Source: Candidatus Kaistella beijingensis (GTDB taxonomy: Bacteria > Bacteroidota > Bacteroidia > Flavobacteriales > Weeksellaceae). Taken from it: a DNA stretch of 64,000 bases. This document shows, one piece after another, positions 8,148 to 16,051 of the stretch. The stretch is taken from contig NZ_CP071953.1 in the NCBI RefSeq assembly GCF_020084865.1, positions 558,001 to 622,000 of the forward strand. The letters are read 5' to 3'. How positions within the stretch are numbered: the first letter of the stretch is position 1; the number at the start of each line of letters is the position of its first letter. Both the position numbers and the translations under genes were made by a program. The notes under the pieces were generated by a model. It was given only the letters and a program-made list of their open reading frames with translations. It was not told where the DNA came from and made no database searches.

Positions 8148-9317
8148 TTATTTAAGTTTTTTGAAAAATGGCACATCTCTGAAAAACAAAATCGAATTAT
8201 CACTTTTTGGATCTACATCTTTTAGTCCTGTTAGAGCTGAAGTCCAAACTTCGCCATCATCATACGTCAAAATTAATGTGAAATCTTTGATTTGATAAGT
8301 TCCTTTGCCTTCATCACGATGAATAAACCCAGAACCTGATTTTTTCATCCCAACAAAACCCTTTTTATTTTCGAATCTTCCGTCTGCAAAAAATTGGATC
8401 GTTCCATCGCTGTAGTTAGGGTTTTTGAACCAATTGGGATCAGCAAAACTTCCTCCGGAACTCCATTCTCCTGCTAATTTCAGTCCATATATTGCGACAG
8501 ATTTAAAATAAAAAGTTACTTTATCGTTTGGTGGATAACTCATTTTACTTGCAGATTCAATTCCCAATTTTCGGACATAACCTGGAAAGGTTATGTGGAT
8601 TTCCTTTCCAAAATTTTCAGCTTTTCCCCAATGTCTGTCCCTTACAGGATCTGTTGCTTTACTAAATCCGAGAATCCCTTCTTCCGGAAGATAATCCAAA
8701 CAATCTCCGTTGGAATATTTTAAAATAAATGCAGGAACATATCTTTGTCTTGACATATTGTATTTGTAACTCATCCAAACTTCATGTTTTGGTGTTTCCA
8801 TATTTTGTTGAGCATTTGATGAAGTTGGCTTTACTTTCGAATTTTCCGTTTTCATAAAAGTCACCGAGTCCAAAAAAGTTTCCATTTCGTTTTGAAAATT
8901 TTCGGTGTTGGTGAGGATCAGGATATTCATCATTTTGGAGTTTTTGGAACTGGTCATTAAAATTGCAGCACCAATCAAACCGTCTTTGTTGAAAGGAGCA
9001 GAGCCAATCTGCGTTTCCCAACCATTATCGTTTACAGAAGGTTGCATTGTAGCGTCGGAAGTTTTCAAAATCTCTTGAACCAAGGATTTCCATGAAATAT
9101 CGAAGTTTTTTTTAGCGTCATTTCCGGCTTCAATGGATTTGTATAAAGTCATCACACAAAAGTTTCCGTTTGTATCGTCTTTACTGAAGGTTAACGTTTC
9201 AGCAGTTGAAGATTTCGCCCAATTTTTCGGCGGTTGAAAGGTGACAATATCAAATTTTTCCTGCGAGCAAAACAGATTTGAAATTATTGAAAGCACAAGT
9301 ATAAATAAAGTTTTCAT
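8148..9317 (-). CDS. Exported hypothetical protein, last gene of the operon
   Basis: 389 residues with an N-terminal signal sequence ending near SNLFCSQE. Residues 25-145 look like one alpha/beta domain (FQPPKNWAKSS... FLDSVTFMK). Residues 280-385 look like a second beta-rich domain with Gly/Trp turns (GEWSSGGSFADPNW, GTIQFFADGRFENKKGF, GKGTYQIKDFTLILTYDDG), which resembles a lipocalin-like barrel but is not a confident match. No T9SS tail is present. It starts 11 bp after the NHL gene and is followed by a strong terminator. I do not recognise the function. Confidence 0.6.
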   Translation of the reverse strand: MKTLFILVLSIISNLFCSQEKFDIVTFQPPKNWAKSSTAETLTFSKDDTNGNFCVMTLYKSIEAGNDAKKNFDISWKSLVQEILKTSDATMQPSVNDNGWETQIGSAPFNKDGLIGAAILMTSSKNSKMMNILILTNTENFQNEMETFLDSVTFMKTENSKVKPTSSNAQQNMETPKHEVWMSYKYNMSRQRYVPAFILKYSNGDCLDYLPEEGILGFSKATDPVRDRHWGKAENFGKEIHITFPGYVRKLGIESASKMSYPPNDKVTFYFKSVAIYGLKLAGEWSSGGSFADPNWFKNPNYSDGTIQFFADGRFENKKGFVGMKKSGSGFIHRDEGKGTYQIKDFTLILTYDDGEVWTSALTGLKDVDPKSDNSILFFRDVPFFKKLK

Positions 9318-9328
9318 AGGATGGTGTT

Positions 9329-10609
9329 TTATTTTTTTATTCCTTTTATAATCGATATTTTCCCTGAATTATTGATTTTGAACAGATATATTGCTGAGTT
9401 CAATCCCGAAGTGTTGACCACATTTTTCTTTTCATTTAACGATTTTTTAGAAACGAGTCTTCCGTTCATATCCAAAATTTCCAGTTCGGCTTTTTCGGAA
9501 TTTTCTATACTGATATTCACTTCGTTGGTGAAAGGATTTGGATAAATTTTAACCGAAGAATTTGCTAGAAAATTTGCTGTTGATAGCGAACTTGTAGCCA
9601 TTCCACGAATTCGCTGATTGAGATTATCAGCAATTAAAAAATTTCCATTGTTGTCGAATTCAATATCATAAGGTCTGTAAAATTTGGCTACACTTGCATG
9701 GCCATCCAAAAATCCTTGCGTTGTTCCTGCAATTGTAGAAACCATTCCAGCCTGGGTAATTTTTCTTATTTTGCTGTTTCCGGCATCAGAAACATACACA
9801 TTTCCGCTGGTATCAACACAAATTCCTACTGGTTGATCAAACTTTGCGGTTGCAGAAGGACCATCCAAAAATCCTTGCGTTGCACCAGCAAACGTACTTA
9901 CAACCGCAGCAGGAGTAATTTTACGGATTTTATTATTGTTATAATCTGTTACATACAAATTTCCTGCAGTATCAAAAGCAATTTTTACGGGTGCACTAAA
10001 CGCAGCCACGTTTCCAGCGCCGTTTGCAAGACCAGAAAAACCAGTTCCTGCGAAAGTACTTACAACTCCGGTATTCGAGATTTTACGGATTTTGTTGTTT
10101 GCGGAATCTGCGATAAAAATATTGTCATTTACATCTATTGCAATACCGTAAGGTTGATAAAACGTTGCGGTACTTGCATTTCCGTCCGCACTTCCAATCG
10201 CTCCAGTTCCTGCAAGAGTACTCACCGTTCCGTCCGGAGCAATTTTTCGGATTTTATTGTTTTCGCGATCCGCTACAATAAGATTTCCGTTGCTGTCAAA
10301 CGCCAAATCGGTCGGATAATTAAATGTTGAAGATACCGCTGGTCCGTCGTTACTTCCCGCGACATCATTTCCTGCAAACGTAGTAACTATTCCTCCCGAA
10401 ATTTTTCTTATTCTATGGTTAGTATTATCAGCAACATAAACATCGCCATTAGATGCTACCGCTACTCCCACTGGATTTCTGAACGTAGCCGTTGTAACAG
10501 ATCCATTTGTAGCACCGTAACCACCGTTTCCTGCAAAAGTTGAAACGGTTTGTGCACAAAAATTTATTTGAACGCATACTGCAATAGATATTGATAAAAT
10601 TGTTTTCAT
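9329..10609 (-). CDS. NHL-repeat beta-propeller with T9SS C-terminal domain
   Basis: 426 residues. After a signal peptide (residues 1-19) come about six NHL repeats (residues 22-335) with the phasing VSTFAGNG... FRNPVGVAVASNGDVYVADNTNHRIRKI repeated every 53-56 residues. Residues 350-426 form a type A T9SS sorting domain (KIYPNPFTNEVNISI ... GLNSAIYLFKINN), predicting outer-membrane translocation and surface anchoring or release. NHL propellers usually bind protein or carbohydrate ligands; no catalytic residues are visible. It sits 62 bp downstream of the PD40 gene, the largest gap in this operon. Confidence 0.85.
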   Translation of the reverse strand: MKTILSISIAVCVQINFCAQTVSTFAGNGGYGATNGSVTTATFRNPVGVAVASNGDVYVADNTNHRIRKISGGIVTTFAGNDVAGSNDGPAVSSTFNYPTDLAFDSNGNLIVADRENNKIRKIAPDGTVSTLAGTGAIGSADGNASTATFYQPYGIAIDVNDNIFIADSANNKIRKISNTGVVSTFAGTGFSGLANGAGNVAAFSAPVKIAFDTAGNLYVTDYNNNKIRKITPAAVVSTFAGATQGFLDGPSATAKFDQPVGICVDTSGNVYVSDAGNSKIRKITQAGMVSTIAGTTQGFLDGHASVAKFYRPYDIEFDNNGNFLIADNLNQRIRGMATSSLSTANFLANSSVKIYPNPFTNEVNISIENSEKAELEILDMNGRLVSKKSLNEKKNVVNTSGLNSAIYLFKINNSGKISIIKGIKK

Positions 10610-10671
10610 GATATTGTTTTTTAAGGATTAATATTGGTGTAAATCGTAGGATTTATAGAAGAAGATGGTAT

Positions 10672-12510
10672 TTAAGGTTTTAGACAACTTGCAAAAATTC
10701 CTGACGAGTGAAAACGAGTATCCAATTTATCTCCGGCAGGAAACGCAATACATTTTCCGTCGCGAGAAATTGTAGGTGTCCCAATTCTTCCTGTGGTTTG
10801 AACCGAGTGCGTTTCGCCACCGATGATATTTTTTACCACTAATTTTCCACCCAGATTTGTGGCATCGGTCGTAAATGTAATCCAATATCCATCGTGTGAA
10901 ATTGGGATTCTTTCACCTTGCGAAATCGGACTATTTCCATTTCCTGGAACACCATCTGCATTTTTACTTGCACGAATCAAACGTCCTGTATCCACTTCCG
11001 CAACGTAAATATGTTGTTGTTTATTGGTTGGTGAACCAGACATATTGGTTGCAGTTGTAGCAAAGGTTACAAATTTTCCGTTTCCTGAAATAGTGGGTTT
11101 TACCACTCGACTTGCACTTTCATCGCCTTGATCACGTTCCATTCCGTCTGATGTCAAAGAAACTCGACGTAAATTCGGATTACCTCGTTCCCAAACAAAA
11201 ATATCCCAAAGTTTGTTTCCGTCCCCTTCAACTAATTTATCGGAATATGAATAAAAGGCAACTCTGGACCCATCTGCGGAAACGGATGGATGACTTCCAC
11301 CTACACCTTTTCCTGTTTTCGGGTCTTTGCTAAGAAGGATGATTTCGCCCGAATTCAAATTTGCGAGGTAAACATTGACCGTAGAATTTCCTTCCACACC
11401 AGACGTTAAATTATTTGCAGACGATTGAAAAGCTATCCAATTTCCATCACCGGAAATCGTTGGTGAATCGGAAGGATAATTTCCGTGACAGGTTACACAT
11501 TTTACCGTGCTGTTCAATAAATTCCAATAAAATACATCGCTTACTTTATTGGTGTCGTCTTGAACAAGATTTGTAGCAAAAGATTCAAACGCTACGGTGT
11601 AACCGTTGTAACTGATTACGGGATTGAAGCTGTCTTTATCGCCACTTTTTCCATCTGAACCACTACTCACAAGAGCTGATTTTCCGTTTCCCCGATTAAA
11701 CCACATAATTTGTCGAGATTTTCCGTCGTGATTGGGATCAACTTTGGCGGAAGTCATGTACGCAACAAACTGACCTTCTGTAACTCCCGTTGCGACAACT
11801 CCTCCAATTGCAGGTGTTCCGCTTTCCGCTAATATGCCAAATGTTTTTTTGTCTTCACTTCGGCTGACTAAATCGAACGTTTTTTGATTGGCTTCATTGT
11901 TATTCGTTGTTGGATTAGAAGGATTGGAAGGCGTTACGAAAGTTTTTGAACAGTCCGCAAGAACGGTAACAACATTGGAAGTAACCGTTCCTTCGTTCAG
12001 ACTTAATTTACAGTTTCTTGAACCTTTTGTTTGTGTGATATTGTATTGCAAACCTTGAGTAAACCCGCCCAAATTTGAAGTGGTTGAGTGATTAACACTG
12101 GTTTCACGCCCCAAATTATCTTTAAATGTGAACCATTCTCCGACTTCAATTCCTGTGGTTTTCAGAGAAAAAATCGTAATGGGAATTGGAGCTTCTTTTG
12201 AGCAATTCGCAACAACAATCATTGGAGTTGCTGTAACCGTTCCTTCGTTATAAATGAGTTTACAATTTCTGGTTCCATTTTTTTGAGAAATTTCATATCG
12301 CGAACCTTGCGAAAACCCTCCTAAATTAAAGGTTCCGGAATGGTTTGTACTTGTTTCCCGACCGAGATTGTCCTTAAAACTGAACCATTCTCCTGCTTCA
12401 ATTCCAACAACTTTTAAAGAGAATAAGGTGTGTGCATTTTGCGAATAAAAAGAATTCGTACCCAAAAAATTTGCTAATACAAATAGCGAGAAAAAGACTA
12501 CATTTTTCAT
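10672..12510 (-). CDS. Exported protein with two tandem Cys-paired domains and a PD40/TolB-like propeller
   Basis: 612 residues. A signal peptide (1-24) is followed by two near-copies of a domain of about 80 residues (about 28-107 and 113-190), each of the pattern FSLK..GIE.GEWF.FKDNLGRET...NCKL..NEGTVT....V..CSK, with two cysteines placed to form a disulfide. A low-complexity Asn/Pro/Thr linker (about 191-205) leads to a propeller of PD40/TolB-like blades (residues 215-605: PVISYNGYTVAFESFATNLV, PTISGDGNWIAFQSSANNL, PSVSADGSRVAFYSYSDKL). No T9SS tail is visible, unlike its neighbours. Probably periplasmic or surface-associated; ligand unknown. Confidence 0.7.
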   Translation of the reverse strand: MKNVVFFSLFVLANFLGTNSFYSQNAHTLFSLKVVGIEAGEWFSFKDNLGRETSTNHSGTFNLGGFSQGSRYEISQKNGTRNCKLIYNEGTVTATPMIVVANCSKEAPIPITIFSLKTTGIEVGEWFTFKDNLGRETSVNHSTTSNLGGFTQGLQYNITQTKGSRNCKLSLNEGTVTSNVVTVLADCSKTFVTPSNPSNPTTNNNEANQKTFDLVSRSEDKKTFGILAESGTPAIGGVVATGVTEGQFVAYMTSAKVDPNHDGKSRQIMWFNRGNGKSALVSSGSDGKSGDKDSFNPVISYNGYTVAFESFATNLVQDDTNKVSDVFYWNLLNSTVKCVTCHGNYPSDSPTISGDGNWIAFQSSANNLTSGVEGNSTVNVYLANLNSGEIILLSKDPKTGKGVGGSHPSVSADGSRVAFYSYSDKLVEGDGNKLWDIFVWERGNPNLRRVSLTSDGMERDQGDESASRVVKPTISGNGKFVTFATTATNMSGSPTNKQQHIYVAEVDTGRLIRASKNADGVPGNGNSPISQGERIPISHDGYWITFTTDATNLGGKLVVKNIIGGETHSVQTTGRIGTPTISRDGKCIAFPAGDKLDTRFHSSGIFASCLKP

Positions 12511-12522
12511 GATTTCAATTTT

Positions 12523-13476
12523 TTAAAGTCCTAGTTTTCCTTTCATTTTTCCTAGAACATTGTTCTTCTTTTCCTTAAGTTTTTTAACCGTAGTTTTTTC
12601 CTTTGTGGAAGAATTTTCATCTGAATTTTGAGTAGAATTTGAATTAGAATTTTCATTTTTAGAAGAATTTAAACTCACTTTTTGGTCGGAAATGATGTCG
12701 CCTTTCAGCCATTCTTTTGCGAAAGCAGTGGCAACGGAATTGGCTTCTTTTCCGGCTCTGTAAATAGCTTTCCATTTCAAGGATTTGTTTTCGTATTCCG
12801 GTTTTGCGAATTTTTTATATTTCCCGGAAGTGGTCAATTGTGCGTTGAAATCTACGGTTGAAACTAAATTCAAATATTCGTTCAAGCGGTTTTTTACCAT
12901 GATTTCAGGATTAGAAGGATACATTTTCTCCCAATTGGTTTTGTTAGGCGTTGGATCTTTCATGTTTTGGATTTCCTTTTTTTGTAAATCCATCGATTTT
13001 TTTGCTTCTGCTTTTTGTTCAGCACTCATATAAGCTGCCGCTTGTTTCATCGCTTTTTCAGCTTCTAAAATGGCTTGTTCCATCTGTTGAATTTCGCTTG
13101 CGGACATTCGATACGGTTCGCTTGTTGGTTTTGCACGTTCCCTCAATTTTTCATATTCGACGATAAATTCCTGACTGTTCACATAATTTTTCACGTATTG
13201 ACAGAGTTCTTGCGTTACCGTTTTTCTATCAATGGAAGTTAAATTCGACATTTTCGGAAGTTTAAAGGATTTCAATTGAAATCGTACGCTTCCGTCGTCT
13301 TTGTAAAAATCTTCGTCAATTGGTTGGTTTTGGAAATCTCCCACCAAATTTTTCAAAATATGTTCTTGTGCAAATTTTTGGGATAATCCAAGTTGTGAAA
13401 TCACGTCATTGATGATGGTGAAAGACAATAGCGTGAATGCAACTGCACCGATTATAATTGTTTTATAGGTTTTCAT
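12523..13476 (-). CDS. Exported or membrane-anchored hypothetical, Lys/Asn-rich tail
   Basis: 317 residues with an N-terminal hydrophobic helix (TIIIGAVAFTLLSFTII) that could be a signal anchor or uncleaved signal. The body is charged and largely helical, with a Glu/Ala/Lys coiled-coil-like stretch near residues 125-170 (QQMEQAILEAEKAMKQAA). Residues 270-300 are a Ser/Asn-rich low-complexity segment, and the final 25 residues are strongly basic (KKLKEKKNNVLGKMKGK). I recognise no family. It begins 5 bp after the GEVED gene and ends 12 bp before the PD40 gene, so co-translation is likely. Confidence 0.55.
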   Translation of the reverse strand: MKTYKTIIIGAVAFTLLSFTIINDVISQLGLSQKFAQEHILKNLVGDFQNQPIDEDFYKDDGSVRFQLKSFKLPKMSNLTSIDRKTVTQELCQYVKNYVNSQEFIVEYEKLRERAKPTSEPYRMSASEIQQMEQAILEAEKAMKQAAAYMSAEQKAEAKKSMDLQKKEIQNMKDPTPNKTNWEKMYPSNPEIMVKNRLNEYLNLVSTVDFNAQLTTSGKYKKFAKPEYENKSLKWKAIYRAGKEANSVATAFAKEWLKGDIISDQKVSLNSSKNENSNSNSTQNSDENSSTKEKTTVKKLKEKKNNVLGKMKGKLGL

Positions 13477-13481
13477 GGCAT

Positions 13482-15401
13482 TTATTTTTTGATGATTTTA
13501 AAATTTTGTGTTGGCTGGTTATCCTGATTAATCATGATGATGTACATCCCTGATTTTAAATCTGAAAGATTGATTGGATTTGCAGGTTTTTTAATTGATT
13601 TAATTATTCTGCCAGATAAATCAAAAACTTCTATTTTATTGATGTTTTTTGCATTGGAGATCTGTAAAAAATCGGTAAATGGATTTGGATAAATTGAAAT
13701 TTCTTCATTTTGTTGCACGATATCAGTTGTGGACAATGATGTATCAAATTTCACCGTAAAATCATCAACGTGGAAAAGATAATCCTCAGGATCATTAACC
13801 GTTCCGTCCGAACCATAAATGGCAAACATTGTTTGGTTGGAAGCAACTGGAATTTGATGCGCAAACAAATGCATCGTGTTGTCGATATTATCTGCGGCAG
13901 TCCAAGTTTTAATAATATTCCAAGAAATTCCGCCATCATAAGAAATAAGAACATGAACCACGTCATCCGAACCCATTGCTGAAGAATTAGGAGTGTAAAA
14001 ACCGGTAATTCCGTATTTAAAAGTTATGGTATAACTGGCTCCTGAAAGATTAAATTTTGGAGAAATCAGCCAACCTTTTCTGCTGTGGTTGTATAAGTTT
14101 AAAGCGGCAGCATTATTTCCGGAAGTTGCGTTTTCTGGTTGCAAAAAATAGTTCGGATCCCAATTATATCCGATGGTAGTTCCCGGCTGTGGTCCTGTTG
14201 TGGTATTTCCACCTGCTGCTACATTCCAACAAATTCCCGGAAAATTATTGAAATTATTGGCGTAGGTTGAACTCACCGCATAACCGCTACAAACCGTTGT
14301 AAAAGTTCTTTCCGTACAGATTGAGCTACTCACATTGGCATTGTATGCGCTTACTTTATAAAAATATTGTGTTCCGATTTGTAAAGAATTTTGGAACGTG
14401 TAAGAAGTTACATTTCCTAAATCCACATTATTGAGGATATCATAAACATTAGGACTTGTTCCTACACTTATTCTATAACCTACACTATTCGGAACCACAT
14501 CCCATGTTATTGTGAGATCAACTGGTTGTTCTGTCGCATTATTTGCTGGAGAAGTAATATTTGCACAATAAGGAAGCGTTGTGAAGGAAGGTCCTGCCGT
14601 CCAAAAACCAAAATTCGTCGCAGAACAAAGAGATCGTACCCAAAAATAATACTTTGTATTTCCAATTAATGAAGAAATATTTACCGATGCATTGTTAGTA
14701 GGAGTTCCCGCTGCTGTTGGCGGATTGTTGGTGTCAGAATAATAATATTCGTATCCGTTTGCTGGAGAAGTGGAAGGAGCGGCCCAATTCAAGGTAGCAC
14801 TGTGTTCCGTAATATTGGAAACGCTAAAATTAGTAGGACTCAGACAACTTGGTGCACCTGTAATGGTTACAGGATAATCGTGGATTTCTCCATATCCATC
14901 GGTATTACAAGGAGATGCTTGCGAGTTTATTTTATTAGAAACCCGCATTCTGTAATTTCCGGGAAGAATGGAAGACGGAATGATAATATTTCCAGTGGTG
15001 TTTGCGTAACTACTTCCACTTGCGTCTGGTGAATATGAACTTGTAGAATTGGCTGCGATCATCTCTGGCGCAAAATTGTCGAAAGTTCCATCATTATTGA
15101 AATCAATCCACATTCTGACAAATTTTGTAGCACTATTCCAAGTGCTGCTAAACAAATGTTTCACAACATACGGATGTGCAACACCTGCCTGTAAACTTAT
15201 TGGCATCGAACTAAAATAAGTATAGCCGTTTACGGAGCAATGAGAACCAATATGCGAAAAACCAGGACTGGTTCCTGCAGCAGAAATGATAAAATCGTCA
15301 ATTGCAGCACAGCCATTGGGAAAACTTGGCGAGCAATAGGTTTGAGATTTCACCAAACCCAAACTCACAAAAAGAGCAAAAAATAAATACAATTTTTTCA
15401 T
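13482..15401 (-). CDS. Multidomain T9SS-secreted protein (GEVED, fibronectin III, jelly-roll)
   Basis: 639 residues. Signal peptide (1-19), then a GEVED domain (about 25-180: FVRMWIDFNNDGTFDN, GNYRMRVSNK, YGEIHDYPVTI), one or two fibronectin type III-like modules (about 185-370: LSPTNFSVSNITEHSATLNWAAP; YCANITSPANNA), and a choice-of-anchor-J/MAM-like jelly-roll (about 385-545: RKGWLISPKFNLSGASYTITF). A type A T9SS sorting domain (about 560-639, ISIYPNPFTDFLQIS to FKIIKK) ends the chain. The architecture is typical of Flavobacteriia surface adhesins or exoprotein scaffolds. It is the second gene of the operon, 16 bp after 15418-15855. No protease or lyase motif is visible. Confidence 0.85.
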   Translation of the reverse strand: MKKLYLFFALFVSLGLVKSQTYCSPSFPNGCAAIDDFIISAAGTSPGFSHIGSHCSVNGYTYFSSMPISLQAGVAHPYVVKHLFSSTWNSATKFVRMWIDFNNDGTFDNFAPEMIAANSTSSYSPDASGSSYANTTGNIIIPSSILPGNYRMRVSNKINSQASPCNTDGYGEIHDYPVTITGAPSCLSPTNFSVSNITEHSATLNWAAPSTSPANGYEYYYSDTNNPPTAAGTPTNNASVNISSLIGNTKYYFWVRSLCSATNFGFWTAGPSFTTLPYCANITSPANNATEQPVDLTITWDVVPNSVGYRISVGTSPNVYDILNNVDLGNVTSYTFQNSLQIGTQYFYKVSAYNANVSSSICTERTFTTVCSGYAVSSTYANNFNNFPGICWNVAAGGNTTTGPQPGTTIGYNWDPNYFLQPENATSGNNAAALNLYNHSRKGWLISPKFNLSGASYTITFKYGITGFYTPNSSAMGSDDVVHVLISYDGGISWNIIKTWTAADNIDNTMHLFAHQIPVASNQTMFAIYGSDGTVNDPEDYLFHVDDFTVKFDTSLSTTDIVQQNEEISIYPNPFTDFLQISNAKNINKIEVFDLSGRIIKSIKKPANPINLSDLKSGMYIIMINQDNQPTQNFKIIKK

Positions 15402-15417
15402 GATTTTAAGATTTATT

Positions 15418-15855
15418 TTACCGTGTATTACTGTTCATTCCTGTATAGACATTATCCAATGTGGTAGGCTCTAAAACGATTGTTGCGATTTCGTCGCCCA
15501 ATTGAACGGACATCACTTTTATCGCCGTCATTTGGATTTTTTGTGAAACGACTTTTCGCTCGGCTTGGATTTGAACAACAGCAATTTCTCCATTTTGCAA
15601 AGCAAATTTTGAATTCACGATAGATTGGAAAGCATTCACCGCTGGAGAATTGGGAATTGTAATGGTTACCGAATTTCCGTTACTCACTAAATAAGAATTC
15701 ACAATAATTTGTTTTTCAAAACCTCTTTCAAAAGAAGTTCCTTTCACGGGATAACCGTCCTTGTCGGTAAATTTTCCAAATTGGATCGTACGTTGTGCAA
15801 ATAAATTTGCAGAAACCGTTACTAAAAGCAGCATTAAAATTTTTAAAGTTTTCAT
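15418..15855 (-). CDS. Small exported hypothetical, first gene of the operon
   Basis: 145 residues with a clear signal peptide (MKTLKILMLLLVTVSANLFAQ). The mature part is beta-rich with no Cys (RTIQFGKFTDKDGYPVKG, VTITIPNSPAVNAFQS, VVQIQAERKVVSQKIQMTAIKVMSVQLG). No domain is recognised. It opens the six-gene exported operon and lies divergent from the histidine kinase gene, 196 bp apart. A 10-codon minicistron precedes it. Confidence 0.6.
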   Translation of the reverse strand: MKTLKILMLLLVTVSANLFAQRTIQFGKFTDKDGYPVKGTSFERGFEKQIIVNSYLVSNGNSVTITIPNSPAVNAFQSIVNSKFALQNGEIAVVQIQAERKVVSQKIQMTAIKVMSVQLGDEIATIVLEPTTLDNVYTGMNSNTR

Positions 15856-15867
15856 GATATTATATTT

Positions 15868-15900
15868 TTATATGATTTGATTTTTAGAAAGAGTTTTCAT
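15868..15900 (-). other. Possible upstream minicistron before the exported-protein operon
   Basis: An ATG at 15900 opens a 10-codon frame (MKTLSKNQII, then TAA) ending 12 bp before the ATG of the first operon gene. Its first three codons (ATG AAA ACT) repeat those of the real gene. It could be a leader peptide, a duplicated start region or chance. Confidence 0.25.
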
Positions 15901-16051
15901 GGTTATTGTTTTTCAACAAGCCAAAATTCTAATTAAAACAAAGGAGAAACAATCCAACAGAAAGGGTAAATTTTTCATCAAAAAAAATACACCGAACAAG
16001 TGATAAAATCCAGCAAGAAAAATCGGATATTTGTGTAAACGAAAACCGACC

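Noticed and set aside
9698..10330. 210-codon frame on the plus strand antisense to the NHL gene
   Set aside because: Composition is Cys/Ser/Arg-rich and mirrors the repeat of the opposite gene; no start signal or family.
9380..10560. Regularly spaced DNA repeats that look array-like
   Set aside because: They encode the NHL repeats (about 53-56 residues each) of an intact protein on the minus strand; no CRISPR-type repeat/spacer structure.
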